DNA from: Duganella phyllosphaerae
GTDB taxonomy: Bacteria > Pseudomonadota > Gammaproteobacteria > Burkholderiales > Burkholderiaceae_D
Reading direction: 5' to 3'
NCBI RefSeq assembly: GCF_001758785.1
Contig: NZ_LROM01000066.1
Coordinates: 1-64,000 of the forward strand
Length of the DNA stretch: 64,000 nucleotides
The position numbers and the translations under genes are program-made. Positions 28,600-37,916 of the stretch are shown piece by piece. Within the stretch, counting starts at the first letter, position 1. Each line of letters starts with the position of its first letter. The notes under the pieces are model-generated. The model was given only the letters and a program-made list of their open reading frames with translations, was not told the DNA's origin and did not search any database.

Positions 28600-28770
28600 T
28601 TAGTGCTTCCGGGTTTGCTTGGCGCCGCCACCGGCGGTCTTGGTGCCGGCCGCTTTGGTGTGGCTTGCTGCATCCTTGCCGGATTTGGATTTCTCTGGCG
28701 TGGCCGATTGCTTCGATCCGCTCTCGGTCGACGACTGCTTGTTGGAACCGCCTGACTTTTGCTTGGTCAT
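28600..28770 (-). CDS. Small Lys/Ser/Gly-rich protein
   Basis: A 56-residue hydrophilic protein from ATG 28770, with GGAG upstream. It is full of Lys, Ser, Thr, Gly and Ala (SNKQSSTESGSKQS, TKAAGTKTAGGGAKQTRKH) and probably disordered and basic. Such proteins occur widely in Burkholderiales without known role; nucleic-acid binding is possible. A longer upstream reading of this frame has no support. Confidence 0.55.
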   Translation of the reverse strand: MTKQKSGGSNKQSSTESGSKQSATPEKSKSGKDAASHTKAAGTKTAGGGAKQTRKH

Positions 28771-28997
28771 GATGAACTCCGTGGGTTGAGGAGCTTCCAT
28801 CTTGCGCGGCCGGTGTTCGGACCGACGTGTGGTATCGAACATTCGTATGGATTTGATGTCAATTTCGCACGCGGCGCAGTCGCCAGGGAAGTGCCGCAGT
28901 CGCCAGGGAGGTGCAGGCAAATTGCGTCGCGAGCCGTGCCGGCGGTACTTGGTTGCTGGTATCCTTGCAGATCCACGACATCTGCCCACTTTTCCCT

Positions 28998-30140
28998 GTG
29001 ACATTGCTCGATCCTGCAACCATCGTTCTGACGTCGACCCTGATGGCGGCGGCGATGACCATCGTATTGTTTTCCGCCTACCGCAGCTTCCCTGCCGACG
29101 TGCAAGGGTTGGGCCATCAGTCGCTCGGCATGTTGTCGCTGACGGCGAGCGGCTTGCTATTCTGCGCTGGCCCGCTGATACCGGAAGCGGTGTTACTGTT
29201 TGCGGCCAATAGCACCATGCTCGGCGCCGCCGGGCTGATGCTGATCGGCACCCAGTTATTCTTCGGTCGCAAGCCGAGCTGGTGGTGGCTGGCGCTGGCG
29301 TGGGTGATCGGCATGGTCTGCCTGGTCGGCTGGTATGTGATCACCCAGGACTACGCGTTGCGGGTGGCGGTGTTTTCATTGTTGACGCTGTCGTTCTACG
29401 TGGCGCAACTGGTGCTGCTGGTGCGCCATGGCGAACGCCACTTCTCCAGCTGGTTCTTCGGCACGCTGTTGCTGGTGCAGTCACTGGTGCTGCTGTTGCG
29501 GTTGTTCGCGGCGCTCAGCGGCGCGGTCGGCACCAGCAACGCCAGCAACGGTGCGGTACAGGGCATTTTCCTGTTGACGGCCAATTTCATGACGCTGATG
29601 ATGGCGGTCGGCTTCATGACCATCGCTACCCGGCGTCTGCAGGTTGTGATGGAGCACCGCTCCAACTCGGACCCACTGACCGGGGTGCTGAACCGGCGCG
29701 GTTTCGCCGCTGCCTACCACCGCGAAGTGGCGCTGATGAAACGCCATGGCAAGCCGATGACCCTGCTCAGCATCGACCTCGACTACTTCAAGGCCATTAA
29801 CGACCAGTACGGCCACGCAGTCGGCGACCGGGTTTTGGTGCATGCGGCGCATACCACTGTCTCGGCCCTGCGCGAGATCGACCACGTGGCGCGCTTCGGC
29901 GGCGAGGAATTTATCGTACTGCTATCGGGCACCACGGCCGAGCAGGCGAAAGCGACTGCGCAGCGCATCCGGGCGTCGCTGTTCGAGGCACGTGGCGGCG
30001 ACGTGCCGGACTACACGGTCAGCATCGGCATCGCCAGCCAGCAGGCGCCAGACGAGAGCCTGGAAGCGCTGATGGCCCGCGCTGACGCCGGCCTCTACCG
30101 CGCCAAGGCCGCCGGCCGCGACCGCAGCGAGGCGGCGTAA
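28998..30140 (+). CDS. Membrane-bound diguanylate cyclase
   Basis: About 380 residues: an N-terminal membrane region with 6-7 helices (about 1-220) and a C-terminal GGDEF domain (about 225-375). The active site is GGEEF in ARFGGEEFIVLL, with an intact inhibitory I-site RxxD (REID) five residues before it, and the metal/substrate region DLDYFKAINDQYGH. It makes cyclic di-GMP from two GTP and should be feedback-inhibited. No known sensor domain is seen; the membrane part may sense directly. GTG 28998 is preferred over a TTG/CTG further upstream since it leads straight into the first helix. Confidence 0.9.
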   Translation: MTLLDPATIVLTSTLMAAAMTIVLFSAYRSFPADVQGLGHQSLGMLSLTASGLLFCAGPLIPEAVLLFAANSTMLGAAGLMLIGTQLFFGRKPSWWWLALAWVIGMVCLVGWYVITQDYALRVAVFSLLTLSFYVAQLVLLVRHGERHFSSWFFGTLLLVQSLVLLLRLFAALSGAVGTSNASNGAVQGIFLLTANFMTLMMAVGFMTIATRRLQVVMEHRSNSDPLTGVLNRRGFAAAYHREVALMKRHGKPMTLLSIDLDYFKAINDQYGHAVGDRVLVHAAHTTVSALREIDHVARFGGEEFIVLLSGTTAEQAKATAQRIRASLFEARGGDVPDYTVSIGIASQQAPDESLEALMARADAGLYRAKAAGRDRSEAA

Positions 30141-30246
30141 GCGCGCACACCCGGCGCCATCCGGCACTGTTCGGCTGATCGACAAAGCGGCCGGTCAGGT
30201 GGGCCATAATCTGCGGGTTCCCTCAATTTCATTGACGCGCTGGCGG

Positions 30247-30792
30247 TCAAGGATTCCTGAGCAGTCCTTGCATCAACACATCGAGTTCCTCGCGCTGTTT
30301 CTTGTCGACCTTGTAGGTAGACAGCAAATCCGATAGCCATAACCCGTCTGCCGCCAGACGTACGAGCAGGGCATTCGCAGCCGGTGGCTGGTCGAGCGCA
30401 CGCTCACTTTCCGCCCGTTCGCTCCACCGGGCCGCCAATCCGCGGTCGATCACAGTGGCCACGACCATAGCGCGCCACCCTTCGGTGTCCTCGTACGAGG
30501 TGGCATTGAGCGACATGCGCGCATAGCGCAAGGCTGGTGGCGCCGAGGTATCTTCCAACGCCAATGCTTCGTTGAATTCGTCCATGTAGAGATCGAAAAG
30601 CGCAGCGAGCAGCTGTTCTTTCGTGCCGAAGTGATGCTGCACGGCGCCTTTGCTGACCCCGGCTGCACCGGCAATTGCCCCGATAGAAACGGGCTGCCCG
30701 GTACTCAATAAAGTTGTCGCCGAGCGGAAAAGTCTCTTTTTAACCTGGTCTGGTTGTTTCGGAGGACGGGGAGTGTTGGCTTTGGAAGTCAT
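30247..30792 (-). CDS. TetR-family repressor, probably of the SMR efflux gene
   Basis: A 181-residue TetR regulator with an N-terminal helix-turn-helix (VSIGAIAGAAGVSKGAVQHHFGTKEQLLAALF, about residues 35-66) and a variable ligand-binding C-terminus. It is divergent from the small multidrug resistance gene; a perfect 20-bp palindrome (30820-30839) lies in the shared promoter region. By analogy with QacR/SmvR-type pairs it should repress both genes until a cationic compound binds. Ligand unknown. Confidence 0.88.
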   Translation of the reverse strand: MTSKANTPRPPKQPDQVKKRLFRSATTLLSTGQPVSIGAIAGAAGVSKGAVQHHFGTKEQLLAALFDLYMDEFNEALALEDTSAPPALRYARMSLNATSYEDTEGWRAMVVATVIDRGLAARWSERAESERALDQPPAANALLVRLAADGLWLSDLLSTYKVDKKQREELDVLMQGLLRNP

Positions 30793-30819
30793 GGCTGGAT
30801 TCTACAACAAAAAATAACG

Positions 30820-30839
30820 TACAATACGATCGTATTGTA
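30820..30839. promoter_or_regulatory. Perfect palindrome, probable TetR operator
   Basis: TACAATACGATCGTATTGTA is a perfect 20-bp inverted repeat, 28 bases upstream of the tetR start codon and 75 bases from the SMR start. Length, symmetry and position between divergent regulator and efflux genes fit an operator for a TetR dimer pair. Confidence 0.85.
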
Positions 30840-30913
30840 AAAATCGCCGCGATCGATGAGGGTCTCGGCAGCTGATTCACATTCAAAAATTGACCATGGA
30901 GTAAGAGACCGAC

Positions 30914-31252
30914 ATGTTTCCAGCACACTATATTTGGCTAGGTGCGGCCATCGTATCGGAGGTTGCCGGTAGCGCCTTCCTGGCCAAGTCCGAACAGTTT
31001 TCCCGGTTGGTGCCAACCGCGCTGGTGGTGGTTTTTTACGGATTCGCATTCTATGGACTCGGCCAGGCACTGAAAGGCTTACCGCTGGCGGTCGCCTACG
31101 CCATCTGGGGCGGGTTAGGCATCGTCCTGACAGCGCTGCTTGGCGTGTTCGCTTTCAAGCAAAGGCTGGACCTTCCGGCCATTATCGGCATCGTTCTCAT
31201 AGTCACGGGAGTGATCGTGATGAACCTGTTTTCCAAGACAGCCACGCATTGA
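30914..31252 (+). CDS. Small multidrug resistance (SMR) efflux protein
   Basis: A 112-residue membrane protein with four helices. The essential membrane glutamate is present in the first helix (AAIVSEVAGSAFL), and GLPLAVAYAIWGGLGIVLTALLG matches the SMR signature. It works as an antiparallel dimer that exchanges protons for lipophilic cations such as quaternary ammonium compounds (EmrE/QacE/SugE type). It is controlled by the divergent TetR gene. EmrE-like is more likely than Gdx-like, but this cannot be settled by eye. Confidence 0.9.
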   Translation: MFPAHYIWLGAAIVSEVAGSAFLAKSEQFSRLVPTALVVVFYGFAFYGLGQALKGLPLAVAYAIWGGLGIVLTALLGVFAFKQRLDLPAIIGIVLIVTGVIVMNLFSKTATH

Positions 31253-31284
31253 GTTGCGAGATGTATCTATCCCGAGGAGTCATC

Positions 31285-31353
31285 ATGAGCGACACCCCCC
31301 GCACCGCATTCGCGTTGTCCGTCAATGAGCCTCGATACGGAGGCTGTCCATGA
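31285..31353 (+). CDS. 22-codon upstream ORF coupled to the peroxidase gene
   Basis: A tiny frame starting at ATG 31285 with a good binding site (GAGGAG) encodes MSDTPRTAFALSVNEPRYGG plus two residues, and its stop overlaps the peroxidase start (ATGA at 31350-31353). Such a layout fits a leader peptide or a translational-coupling device, or the relic of a larger gene. Function unknown. Confidence 0.35.
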   Translation: MSDTPRTAFALSVNEPRYGGCP

Positions 31354-32423
31354 AGATCGGCGACATGGACTTGAAGCGCAGCTGGCCGGCCCTGGCCGGC
31401 ATTGCCGCAGTCGTTGCCGTGCTGGCCACGGGCTTCGCCTGGACTTCCGGTTTGCTCGGCCAGCGCGTAACCAGTACCACCTTCCTGGAAGACATTCCGC
31501 ATGATTTTCCTGCTGGCTACCGTCGCGCACACGGCAAGGGCGTGTGTTTCGAAGGCGTATTCCGCTCCAGTGGCGCGGCCGCAAAGTACTCCGATGCCAG
31601 AGTGTTCACGCAGCCGGCGACCCGGGCCATCGGACGCTTCTCGATTGGCAACATGAGCCCCTATGCCGCCGACAATTCCACCAGCACCGTCAGCATGGCC
31701 ATGATGCTCACTGCCGACAACGGCCAGCAGTGGCGCATGAAAATGAACAACGAGCCGTATTTCGTCACCCGCGATGCCCCCGGTTTCCTGGCGATGGTCA
31801 AGGCAACGGCCCCCGATCCGGCCACCGGTAAACCCGACCCGCAACAGCTGGGGGCTTTCCTCAAGGCGTATCCGGAAGCGCGCAAATACCTGGAAGCAGA
31901 TGCCGTCAAACCGTGGGCCAGCAGCTTTGCCGGCGCGACGTTCTACGCCATTCACGCCTACTACCTGGTCGCCGGCGATGGCCAGCGGCAAGCCATGCGC
32001 TGGTCCCTGCGCCCGCACGCGCCATTTGCCGCCTGGAGTGTTGATGAGCGTGCGCGGGCCAGTCACGACGCCTTGTTCGACGAGGTGGCGCAACGCCTGA
32101 AGAAGTCGCCGCTGTATTGGGACATGATGATGCAACTCGCTGCGCCCGGCGATCCGGTCAATGATCCATCGCAGCCCTGGCCGCAAACCCGCCTCCAGAT
32201 CGTCGCCGGAACGCTGGAAGTGCAGCGGGTCTTCGACCAGACTGATGGCATGTGCCGCGACATCAATTTCGATCCCACCTTGATACCGGCCGGCATGGCG
32301 CTGTCGAACGACCCGGTATTGGCTACGCGGGCAGGTATCTATGCCCATTCGTACAACGCACGGCTGCACGAAATCGGCTACGGCAATGCCACCGATGCGG
32401 TTGGAAAGAAGGCCCCACAATGA
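31350..32423 (+). CDS. Catalase-family peroxidase (SrpA-like), membrane-anchored
   Basis: The 357-residue protein has an N-terminal hydrophobic segment (LAGIAAVVAVLATGFAW) and a small catalase core. A distal histidine is in RRAHGKGVCFEG and the proximal haem tyrosine is likely in RAGIYAHSYNARLHEIG, with the catalase R-x3-Y spacing. It belongs to the short catalase-related peroxidases, which use haem to reduce peroxides with an organic donor, here probably in the periplasm. It is translationally coupled (ATGA) to the cytochrome b561 gene downstream, which may feed it electrons from the quinone pool. Confidence 0.88.
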   Translation: MKIGDMDLKRSWPALAGIAAVVAVLATGFAWTSGLLGQRVTSTTFLEDIPHDFPAGYRRAHGKGVCFEGVFRSSGAAAKYSDARVFTQPATRAIGRFSIGNMSPYAADNSTSTVSMAMMLTADNGQQWRMKMNNEPYFVTRDAPGFLAMVKATAPDPATGKPDPQQLGAFLKAYPEARKYLEADAVKPWASSFAGATFYAIHAYYLVAGDGQRQAMRWSLRPHAPFAAWSVDERARASHDALFDEVAQRLKKSPLYWDMMMQLAAPGDPVNDPSQPWPQTRLQIVAGTLEVQRVFDQTDGMCRDINFDPTLIPAGMALSNDPVLATRAGIYAHSYNARLHEIGYGNATDAVGKKAPQ

Positions 32424-33034
32424 CTACCGACACCCGCTCCATGACCGCGACTCGCCAAGGTAATCAAGCCGGCCTGCCAGAACGCTTCAATCTGCTGGCG
32501 CAACTGCTGCACTGGACAATGGCGGCAGCAATCCTGGCGATGCTGTTCATCGGCGTAGCCATGATGACGTCGCTGACCTGGCGACCCCGGATGCTCGACC
32601 TGCACCAGCCGCTGGGCATTGCCATCTTGCTGTTGGTGATCGTGCGCCTGGTCAACCGGCTGCGTCACGGTGCACCAGCGTTGCCCGCCGATTTGCCACG
32701 CTGGCAAGTGATGGCAGCCACGGCATCGCACTGGTTGCTGTATGGGCTGATGTTCTCGTTGCCGCTGCTCGGCTGGGGCGTGCGCTCGGCGGGCGGGTGG
32801 CCGGTGACGATGTTGGCGGGCGTCACGCTGCCGCCCATCGCGCCTGTCGATCCGGTGTGGTACGCGGTGCTGCGCGACGCCCACGGCCTGCTGGCCTGGC
32901 TGCTGTTCGCCGTCGTGCTGATGCATCTTTCTGCCGCACTCATGCATGCGTGGGTACGCCGTGACGGGGTGTTCTCGAGCATGACGCCAGCAGGGCTTCA
33001 TCGCCGGTACCGGGGCAACCCCGGTTCTGATTAA
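32420..33034 (+). CDS. Cytochrome b561
   Basis: A 204-residue four-helix membrane protein. Candidate haem-ligand histidines are found in LLAQLLHWTMAA, MLDLHQPLG, ATASHWLLYG and DAHGLLAW or LMHLSAALMH, as in bacterial diheme cytochrome b561. It moves electrons from quinol across the membrane. It starts in an ATGA overlap with the peroxidase gene, and such pairs are recurrent in proteobacteria. Its end overlaps the MarC-family gene by 4 bases, tail to tail. Confidence 0.9.
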   Translation: MTTDTRSMTATRQGNQAGLPERFNLLAQLLHWTMAAAILAMLFIGVAMMTSLTWRPRMLDLHQPLGIAILLLVIVRLVNRLRHGAPALPADLPRWQVMAATASHWLLYGLMFSLPLLGWGVRSAGGWPVTMLAGVTLPPIAPVDPVWYAVLRDAHGLLAWLLFAVVLMHLSAALMHAWVRRDGVFSSMTPAGLHRRYRGNPGSD

Positions 33035-33732
33035 AGCATGGCGACCTTGCCGAAATACAGAGCGATATCGAGTACCAGTTCCCGCACCCCGTCCCAGACG
33101 ATCTGTACACCGAGGCAAAGCAGGATGAACGCTGTCAGCCGCAAGAACACTGCCGTACCGGCGTCGCCGATCAGGCGCAGGAAATGCTCGCCATAGCGAA
33201 AGGCAAAATACAGCAATACGCCGATCACCCCCAAGGCAAGCAGGGCGCCCCCCATGCGGGCCAGTGAAATGATGATTTCGGTGTCATGCAACGATACGCC
33301 GACGGTGATGGCGACCGAAATCGACGCCGGGCCACAGCTGATCGGGAATGTCAGCGGATAAAAAGCCTGTTTATGCGCATGGTCAGGCGTGAATGCTTCG
33401 GCCAGCGCCGCGCGGCTATCGGGCGTGTCCGGGGAGGCGCCCAGCAGCCGCCACGCGACCGATGCAAGGATCAGTCCGCCTCCAATACGGACAATGGGCA
33501 ACGAGATGCCGAAGAAATCGAGCACGTACGACCCCACCAGCATCGACCCCGTCATGAGCCAGAACATATTGACTGCGATACGACGCGCGAGCAGCGCCCG
33601 GGTTGCGCCGGAGGCGCCCTTGGTCATGCTCAAAAATATCGGTGCGGTGGCAGCGGGGTTCAGAATGGGCAGCATCGTCACGAAGACGAACAGGAAGCTC
33701 TTTGCCGCGGCCAGGATCAGCGCAATTGTCAT
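33031..33732 (-). CDS. MarC-family integral membrane protein
   Basis: A 233-residue membrane protein with six helices. The motif MLPILNPAATAPIFLSMTKG near the N-terminus and FPISCGPASISVAITVG in the middle are typical of MarC/YhgN (UPF0056). The family was once linked to multiple antibiotic resistance but its substrate is unknown; some members are annotated as NAAT-type amino-acid transporters. The gene follows the BCCT transporter by 26 bases on the same strand, so they may share a transcript. Confidence 0.88.
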   Translation of the reverse strand: MTIALILAAAKSFLFVFVTMLPILNPAATAPIFLSMTKGASGATRALLARRIAVNMFWLMTGSMLVGSYVLDFFGISLPIVRIGGGLILASVAWRLLGASPDTPDSRAALAEAFTPDHAHKQAFYPLTFPISCGPASISVAITVGVSLHDTEIIISLARMGGALLALGVIGVLLYFAFRYGEHFLRLIGDAGTAVFLRLTAFILLCLGVQIVWDGVRELVLDIALYFGKVAML

Positions 33733-33758
33733 ATCGCAGAATTTTCCCTGTTTTCCGG

Positions 33759-35747
33759 TTAGCTGACGCGCCGTATATGGCGGAACCGCGCGTACTGACT
33801 CAACAGGTCGTTGATCAATTGCTCGTTGGTATAGCCCGTCACGTCGCGCTGTCGGTCCTCCTCGTTGCTGGAGGCGATCGCTCGGAAGTGCCTGCTGTCC
33901 GGGGCAGCGTTCGCGGATTCGGCCCAGGCAAAGCTCGGAGACCGGTAACTGCGCGCCCGGATCATGTAGCGGAAGATGCCGCGGTCGCCATGCGGGACAG
34001 TGAGTTCGACATACTCCTCGCGTTGCTCAATGTTCGGAACCAGTCCGCTCTCGCTCAACTGGGCAGCGACTGCCTCCACCGCAGGAAGCGCTGTTGCGCT
34101 GAGAAACGCCAGGATGTCCGGTTTTTTATAGAACCCGGTAATGCTCTCCAGGCGCTGCTGCCAGCTCAGGTCTTTCACCTCGCGCTCACCGTCAAGGTCG
34201 AGCGACAGGTCCATGGAAACATCTTTGGATTCTGTCTGCAATGCGCGCAATAACCCGTAACAGATGAATAGCATGACCACTGCGAAAGGAAGCGCACTGA
34301 CCAGCGCAGCAGTCTGCAGTCCCTTCAGCCCTCCTGCCACCAGCAATACCGCGGCGACAACGCCAGCGCTGACGGCCCAGAAAATGCGCTGCCACACCGG
34401 TGGATTGGGAGCGGCGCCGGACGTGATCATGTCGATGACGAGCGCGCCGGAGTCTGCAGACGTCACGAAGAAGGTGATGATCAGCAGGGTGGCGATACCC
34501 GACGAGACGAGAGGGAAGGGCAACTGCTCGAGCATCTTGAACAATGCGACGGGCATATTTTCTGCGACCGCCTTGACGATGGGAGCCGTGCCACTGAGGT
34601 CGAGCGCAATGGCGGTGTTGCCAAAGACGGTCATCCACAGGAACGTAAACAGCACCGGCACCAGCAGCACTCCTGTCGTAAATTCTCGAATAGTGCGGCC
34701 ACGCGAGATACGGGCGATGAACATGCCGACGAACGGCGACCAGGAAATCCACCAGCCCCAGTAGAACAGTGTCCAGTCCCCCAGCCACGTGTTGGGTTCG
34801 TACGCGTACATTCGGAACGTTCTCTGGACAACTGCACCCAGGTATGCGCCGATGTTCTGAACATATGCCTGCAAAAGGAAGACGGTGGATCCTGCTGCCA
34901 GCACAAAGATCAGCAGCGCAACCGCCAAGATGATATTGAGTTCGGACAGGCGGCGCACGCCCTTGTCGAGCCCAGTTCCAGCAGATAACGTTGCCAGTCC
35001 GGTGATGGCGGCAATCAGCCCGACCTGGACGGCAGCATTGACCGGTATGCCAAACAGGTACGAGAAGCCGGCGTTGACCTGCAACACGCCGAACCCCAAC
35101 GACGTCGCGACGCCGAACATCGTGCCCAACACTGCAAAGATATCGATGGCGTGACCAATGGGGCCATTAATCCGCCGGCCGATCAGCGGGTACAGGCCGG
35201 AACGCAAGGTCAGTGGCAAACCGCGGCGAAACGCAAAATATGCCAGCGCCAGGCCGATCACGATATAAATCGCCCATGCATGCATGCCCCAGTGGAAGAA
35301 CGTCAGGATCATCGCCTCGCGCGCAGAATCCACCGTGCTGCCTGGACCTACCGGCGGTTTTGAATAATGCTGGATTGGTTCAGCCACGCCGAAAAACAGC
35401 AAACCGATGCCCATGCCCGCGCTAAACAGCATGGAGAACCAGGAAAGATAGCTGTAGTCCGGTTCGCTATCATCGGGGCCGAGCTTGACGTCCCCGTAGC
35501 GGCTCACCATGAGGAAGATGACAAATATCAGGAAGATCGCCACGGACAGGATATAAAACCAGCCGAAGTCGCGCACGATTCGGGTCTGCACCCGATCGAA
35601 CATGGCGCCGGCCAGTTCCGGGAAGATGGCGCCGAACAGTACAAAGACCAGGATCAGGGCGGCTGAAATAAAAAAGACGGGTGGATTGACCTGGATTTTT
35701 GGCCGAGGTACAGCGCTGGCGGCTTGCTCGGTATTGGAATTGGACAT
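33759..35747 (-). CDS. betT: BCCT-family choline/betaine transporter (BetT-like)
   Basis: The 662-residue protein has 12 membrane helices with the BCCT signature: GMGIGLLFFGVAEPIQHY, then HWGMHAWAIY and the helix-8 region NTWLGDWTLFYWGWWISWSPFVGMF. A long cytoplasmic tail (about 130 residues, after LLRALQTESKDV) is typical of BetT and serves osmosensing. The HWGMHAW form suggests a proton-coupled choline importer rather than a sodium-coupled betaine carrier. There are no choline oxidation genes nearby, so substrate is inferred. Confidence 0.88.
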   Translation of the reverse strand: MSNSNTEQAASAVPRPKIQVNPPVFFISAALILVFVLFGAIFPELAGAMFDRVQTRIVRDFGWFYILSVAIFLIFVIFLMVSRYGDVKLGPDDSEPDYSYLSWFSMLFSAGMGIGLLFFGVAEPIQHYSKPPVGPGSTVDSAREAMILTFFHWGMHAWAIYIVIGLALAYFAFRRGLPLTLRSGLYPLIGRRINGPIGHAIDIFAVLGTMFGVATSLGFGVLQVNAGFSYLFGIPVNAAVQVGLIAAITGLATLSAGTGLDKGVRRLSELNIILAVALLIFVLAAGSTVFLLQAYVQNIGAYLGAVVQRTFRMYAYEPNTWLGDWTLFYWGWWISWSPFVGMFIARISRGRTIREFTTGVLLVPVLFTFLWMTVFGNTAIALDLSGTAPIVKAVAENMPVALFKMLEQLPFPLVSSGIATLLIITFFVTSADSGALVIDMITSGAAPNPPVWQRIFWAVSAGVVAAVLLVAGGLKGLQTAALVSALPFAVVMLFICYGLLRALQTESKDVSMDLSLDLDGEREVKDLSWQQRLESITGFYKKPDILAFLSATALPAVEAVAAQLSESGLVPNIEQREEYVELTVPHGDRGIFRYMIRARSYRSPSFAWAESANAAPDSRHFRAIASSNEEDRQRDVTGYTNEQLINDLLSQYARFRHIRRVS

Positions 35748-36024
35748 GTGTTTAGCACCAGATTAAGAATTAGCACAAGGTTATCACCTCGACGAACGTA
35801 TTGATGTCCTTTAGAAATTTAGCTTCCCGCCGCGCGACAGCCCAGGTTGGAAGCCGCCGTACCGCTTTGAGGTCGGACCTGCATTGCGCCAGGGCGCCAA
35901 CCGGATCGACGGCAAGGTCACCAACACCTGGGCCGACCCGATACCTGGGCCAACCGGGGACAGAGAAGATCGCCTATAATTTCACACGAAAAAAAGTTCC
36001 GTTGCCCCCCACAATCCCATACAA
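35748..36024. other. Divergent intergenic region betT / response regulator
   Basis: The 277 bases contain a perfect -10 box TATAAT at 35975-35980, 44 bases before the response-regulator start, without a good -35 element. No supported gene is seen; short open frames have no recognisable protein. Confidence 0.4.
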
Positions 36025-36729
36025 ATGAGTACCAACCCCCCAACCGGCAAGCGCATCCTGATCGTGGAAGACGATGCCGACAGCGCCAGTATTCTCGAGG
36101 CCTACCTGCGCCGCGACGATTTCCAGGTGGAGATCGCCCGTGACGGCGTGCAGGCGGTGGACCTGTATGCCAGCTGGCAGCCGGACCTGGTGCTGCTCGA
36201 CCTGATGCTGCCGCGCCTGTCGGGTACCGACGTGCTTTCCCACATCCGCCGTTGCGGCGACACGCCGGTGATCATGGTGTCGGCCATCGGCGACGAGCCG
36301 GAAAAGCTGGGGGCGCTGCGCTACGGCGCCGACGACTACGTGGTCAAGCCTTACAGCCCCAAGGAAGTGGTGGCGCGCACCCATGCCGTGCTGCGCCGGT
36401 GGCAGCCGCGCGTGGGTGCCGGCAGCGTGCTGCGCCATGGTCCGCTCACGGTCGATACGGACTCGGTGCGGGCGGTGATCGTGGATCCTGCCGCGCGCGA
36501 ACACACGCTCGACCTCACGCCCACCGAATTCCAGCTGCTGGCGCTGATGCTGCGCGCACCGTTCAAGGCATTTACCCGCAGCGAGCTGCTGGCCGCCTGC
36601 CTGCCCGACAGCGACGCCCTCGAGCGGGTGGTCGATACCCACATTTCCAACCTGCGCCGCAAACTGGGCGCCCATGGCCTCGACAACGTGCTGCTGACGG
36701 TACGTTCGATCGGCTACCGGTTCCAGTGA
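36025..36729 (+). CDS. OmpR-family response regulator
   Basis: A 234-residue two-domain regulator. The receiver (about 8-120) has acidic residues in VEDDADS, the phospho-acceptor Asp in LVLLDLMLP, and K in YVVKPYSP. The C-terminal winged helix (about 140-234) has DLTPTEFQLLALML and VDTHISNLRRKLG. It is followed by its histidine kinase in a GTGA overlap. The neighbouring efflux operon, converging from downstream, is a plausible target. Confidence 0.93.
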   Translation: MSTNPPTGKRILIVEDDADSASILEAYLRRDDFQVEIARDGVQAVDLYASWQPDLVLLDLMLPRLSGTDVLSHIRRCGDTPVIMVSAIGDEPEKLGALRYGADDYVVKPYSPKEVVARTHAVLRRWQPRVGAGSVLRHGPLTVDTDSVRAVIVDPAAREHTLDLTPTEFQLLALMLRAPFKAFTRSELLAACLPDSDALERVVDTHISNLRRKLGAHGLDNVLLTVRSIGYRFQ

Positions 36730-37916
36730 CCAGGCTCGGTATGCTCGCAAGGTGGCGGCGCCAGGGCGTGCCGCTGTGGGTGTGGATGGGTCTGCGCATG
36801 AGCATGCTGGCGATCATCGCGGTGATCGTGATCGCCCTGACCATGTGGTGCTACCTGAACGCCAAGGAGCAGCGCTATCTGCGGCAGGTGCCGGCAGACG
36901 TGAGCGCGCAGCTCGAGGTGCTGATCCGGGAACCGCAAAAGAACGCCGACCAGATCTGGAGCCTGCTGCGCGAGCATTACAACATCGCCCTGTACCTGCC
37001 CGCCATGCCCGATGACGACTGGTGGATGCTGGTGCTGATGGTGGTGGTGGTCACGCCGTTCATCATCATCAGCGGGCTGCTGGTGTCGCGCTCGATGTCG
37101 CGCCAGTTCACTGTGCTGGGCGCGGGCGTGCGCAAGGTGCGCGACGGCGATTTTTCGATCCGGCTGGCGTCGTCGCCGCGCGCGCCGCAGGAGCTGGCGG
37201 AGTTGACCGATAACTTCAACGACATGGGCCGCCGCCTGGCCCAGTACGAGCGCGAACTGGAAGAGTCGAGCGCCATGCTGGCGCACGAGCTGCGCACGCC
37301 GCTCAACGCGGCCATGGGCCGCCTGCAGGCGATTCTCGACGACGTCTTTCCGCTCGAGCCGGACCAGCTGCGCAAGGTGCACGGCCAGCTCGAACAGATC
37401 AACCGCCTGGTGGGCGACCTGCACCTGATGTCGCTGGCGCGCGCCGGCCAGCTGGGCCTGGAGAAAGACCATTTCGGCGTGCGCGACCTGCTGCTCGAGC
37501 GGCTCGAATGGGCCACGCTGCGCATCGCGGCGGCGGGGCTGGTGGTGACCACCCGGTGCGACCCGGGCCTGGCGCTGCGGGCCGACCGCGACCGCATCGG
37601 CCAGACCGTCTCGATCCTGATCGAAAACGTGCTGCGCTACGCCGCCGACGGCAAGGTGCTCGACGTGACCGCGTACGCGGAAGGCGCCATGGTGACCATC
37701 GTGGTGGCCGACCGTGGACCCGGCATGGACGCAGAGCACCTGTCGCGCGCAGTGGACCGCTTCTGGCGCGCCGAAGACTCGCGCTCGCGGCACCTGGGCG
37801 GCAGCGGCCTGGGACTGGCGATTGGCGCCGCCATCTGCGAGAGCCATGGCGGCACGCTGACGTGCCGCAACCGCAGTGGCGGCGGGCTGGAGGTCGTGCT
37901 CAAGCTGCCGGTTTAG
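36726..37916 (+). CDS. Sensor histidine kinase partner of the OmpR regulator
   Basis: About 396 residues from GTG 36726, which overlaps the regulator stop (GTGA); ATG 36741 is an alternative. Two membrane helices (about 18-40 and 97-120) enclose a short periplasmic loop of only about 55 residues, followed by HAMP, the H-box AMLAHELRTPLNAAMG and an ATPase domain (N-box LIENVLRYA, G1 DRGPGMD, G2 GGSGLGLAIG). It phosphorylates the adjacent response regulator. Its last 17 bases overlap the RND gene end on the other strand. Confidence 0.92.
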   Translation: MTRLGMLARWRRQGVPLWVWMGLRMSMLAIIAVIVIALTMWCYLNAKEQRYLRQVPADVSAQLEVLIREPQKNADQIWSLLREHYNIALYLPAMPDDDWWMLVLMVVVVTPFIIISGLLVSRSMSRQFTVLGAGVRKVRDGDFSIRLASSPRAPQELAELTDNFNDMGRRLAQYERELEESSAMLAHELRTPLNAAMGRLQAILDDVFPLEPDQLRKVHGQLEQINRLVGDLHLMSLARAGQLGLEKDHFGVRDLLLERLEWATLRIAAAGLVVTTRCDPGLALRADRDRIGQTVSILIENVLRYAADGKVLDVTAYAEGAMVTIVVADRGPGMDAEHLSRAVDRFWRAEDSRSRHLGGSGLGLAIGAAICESHGGTLTCRNRSGGGLEVVLKLPV

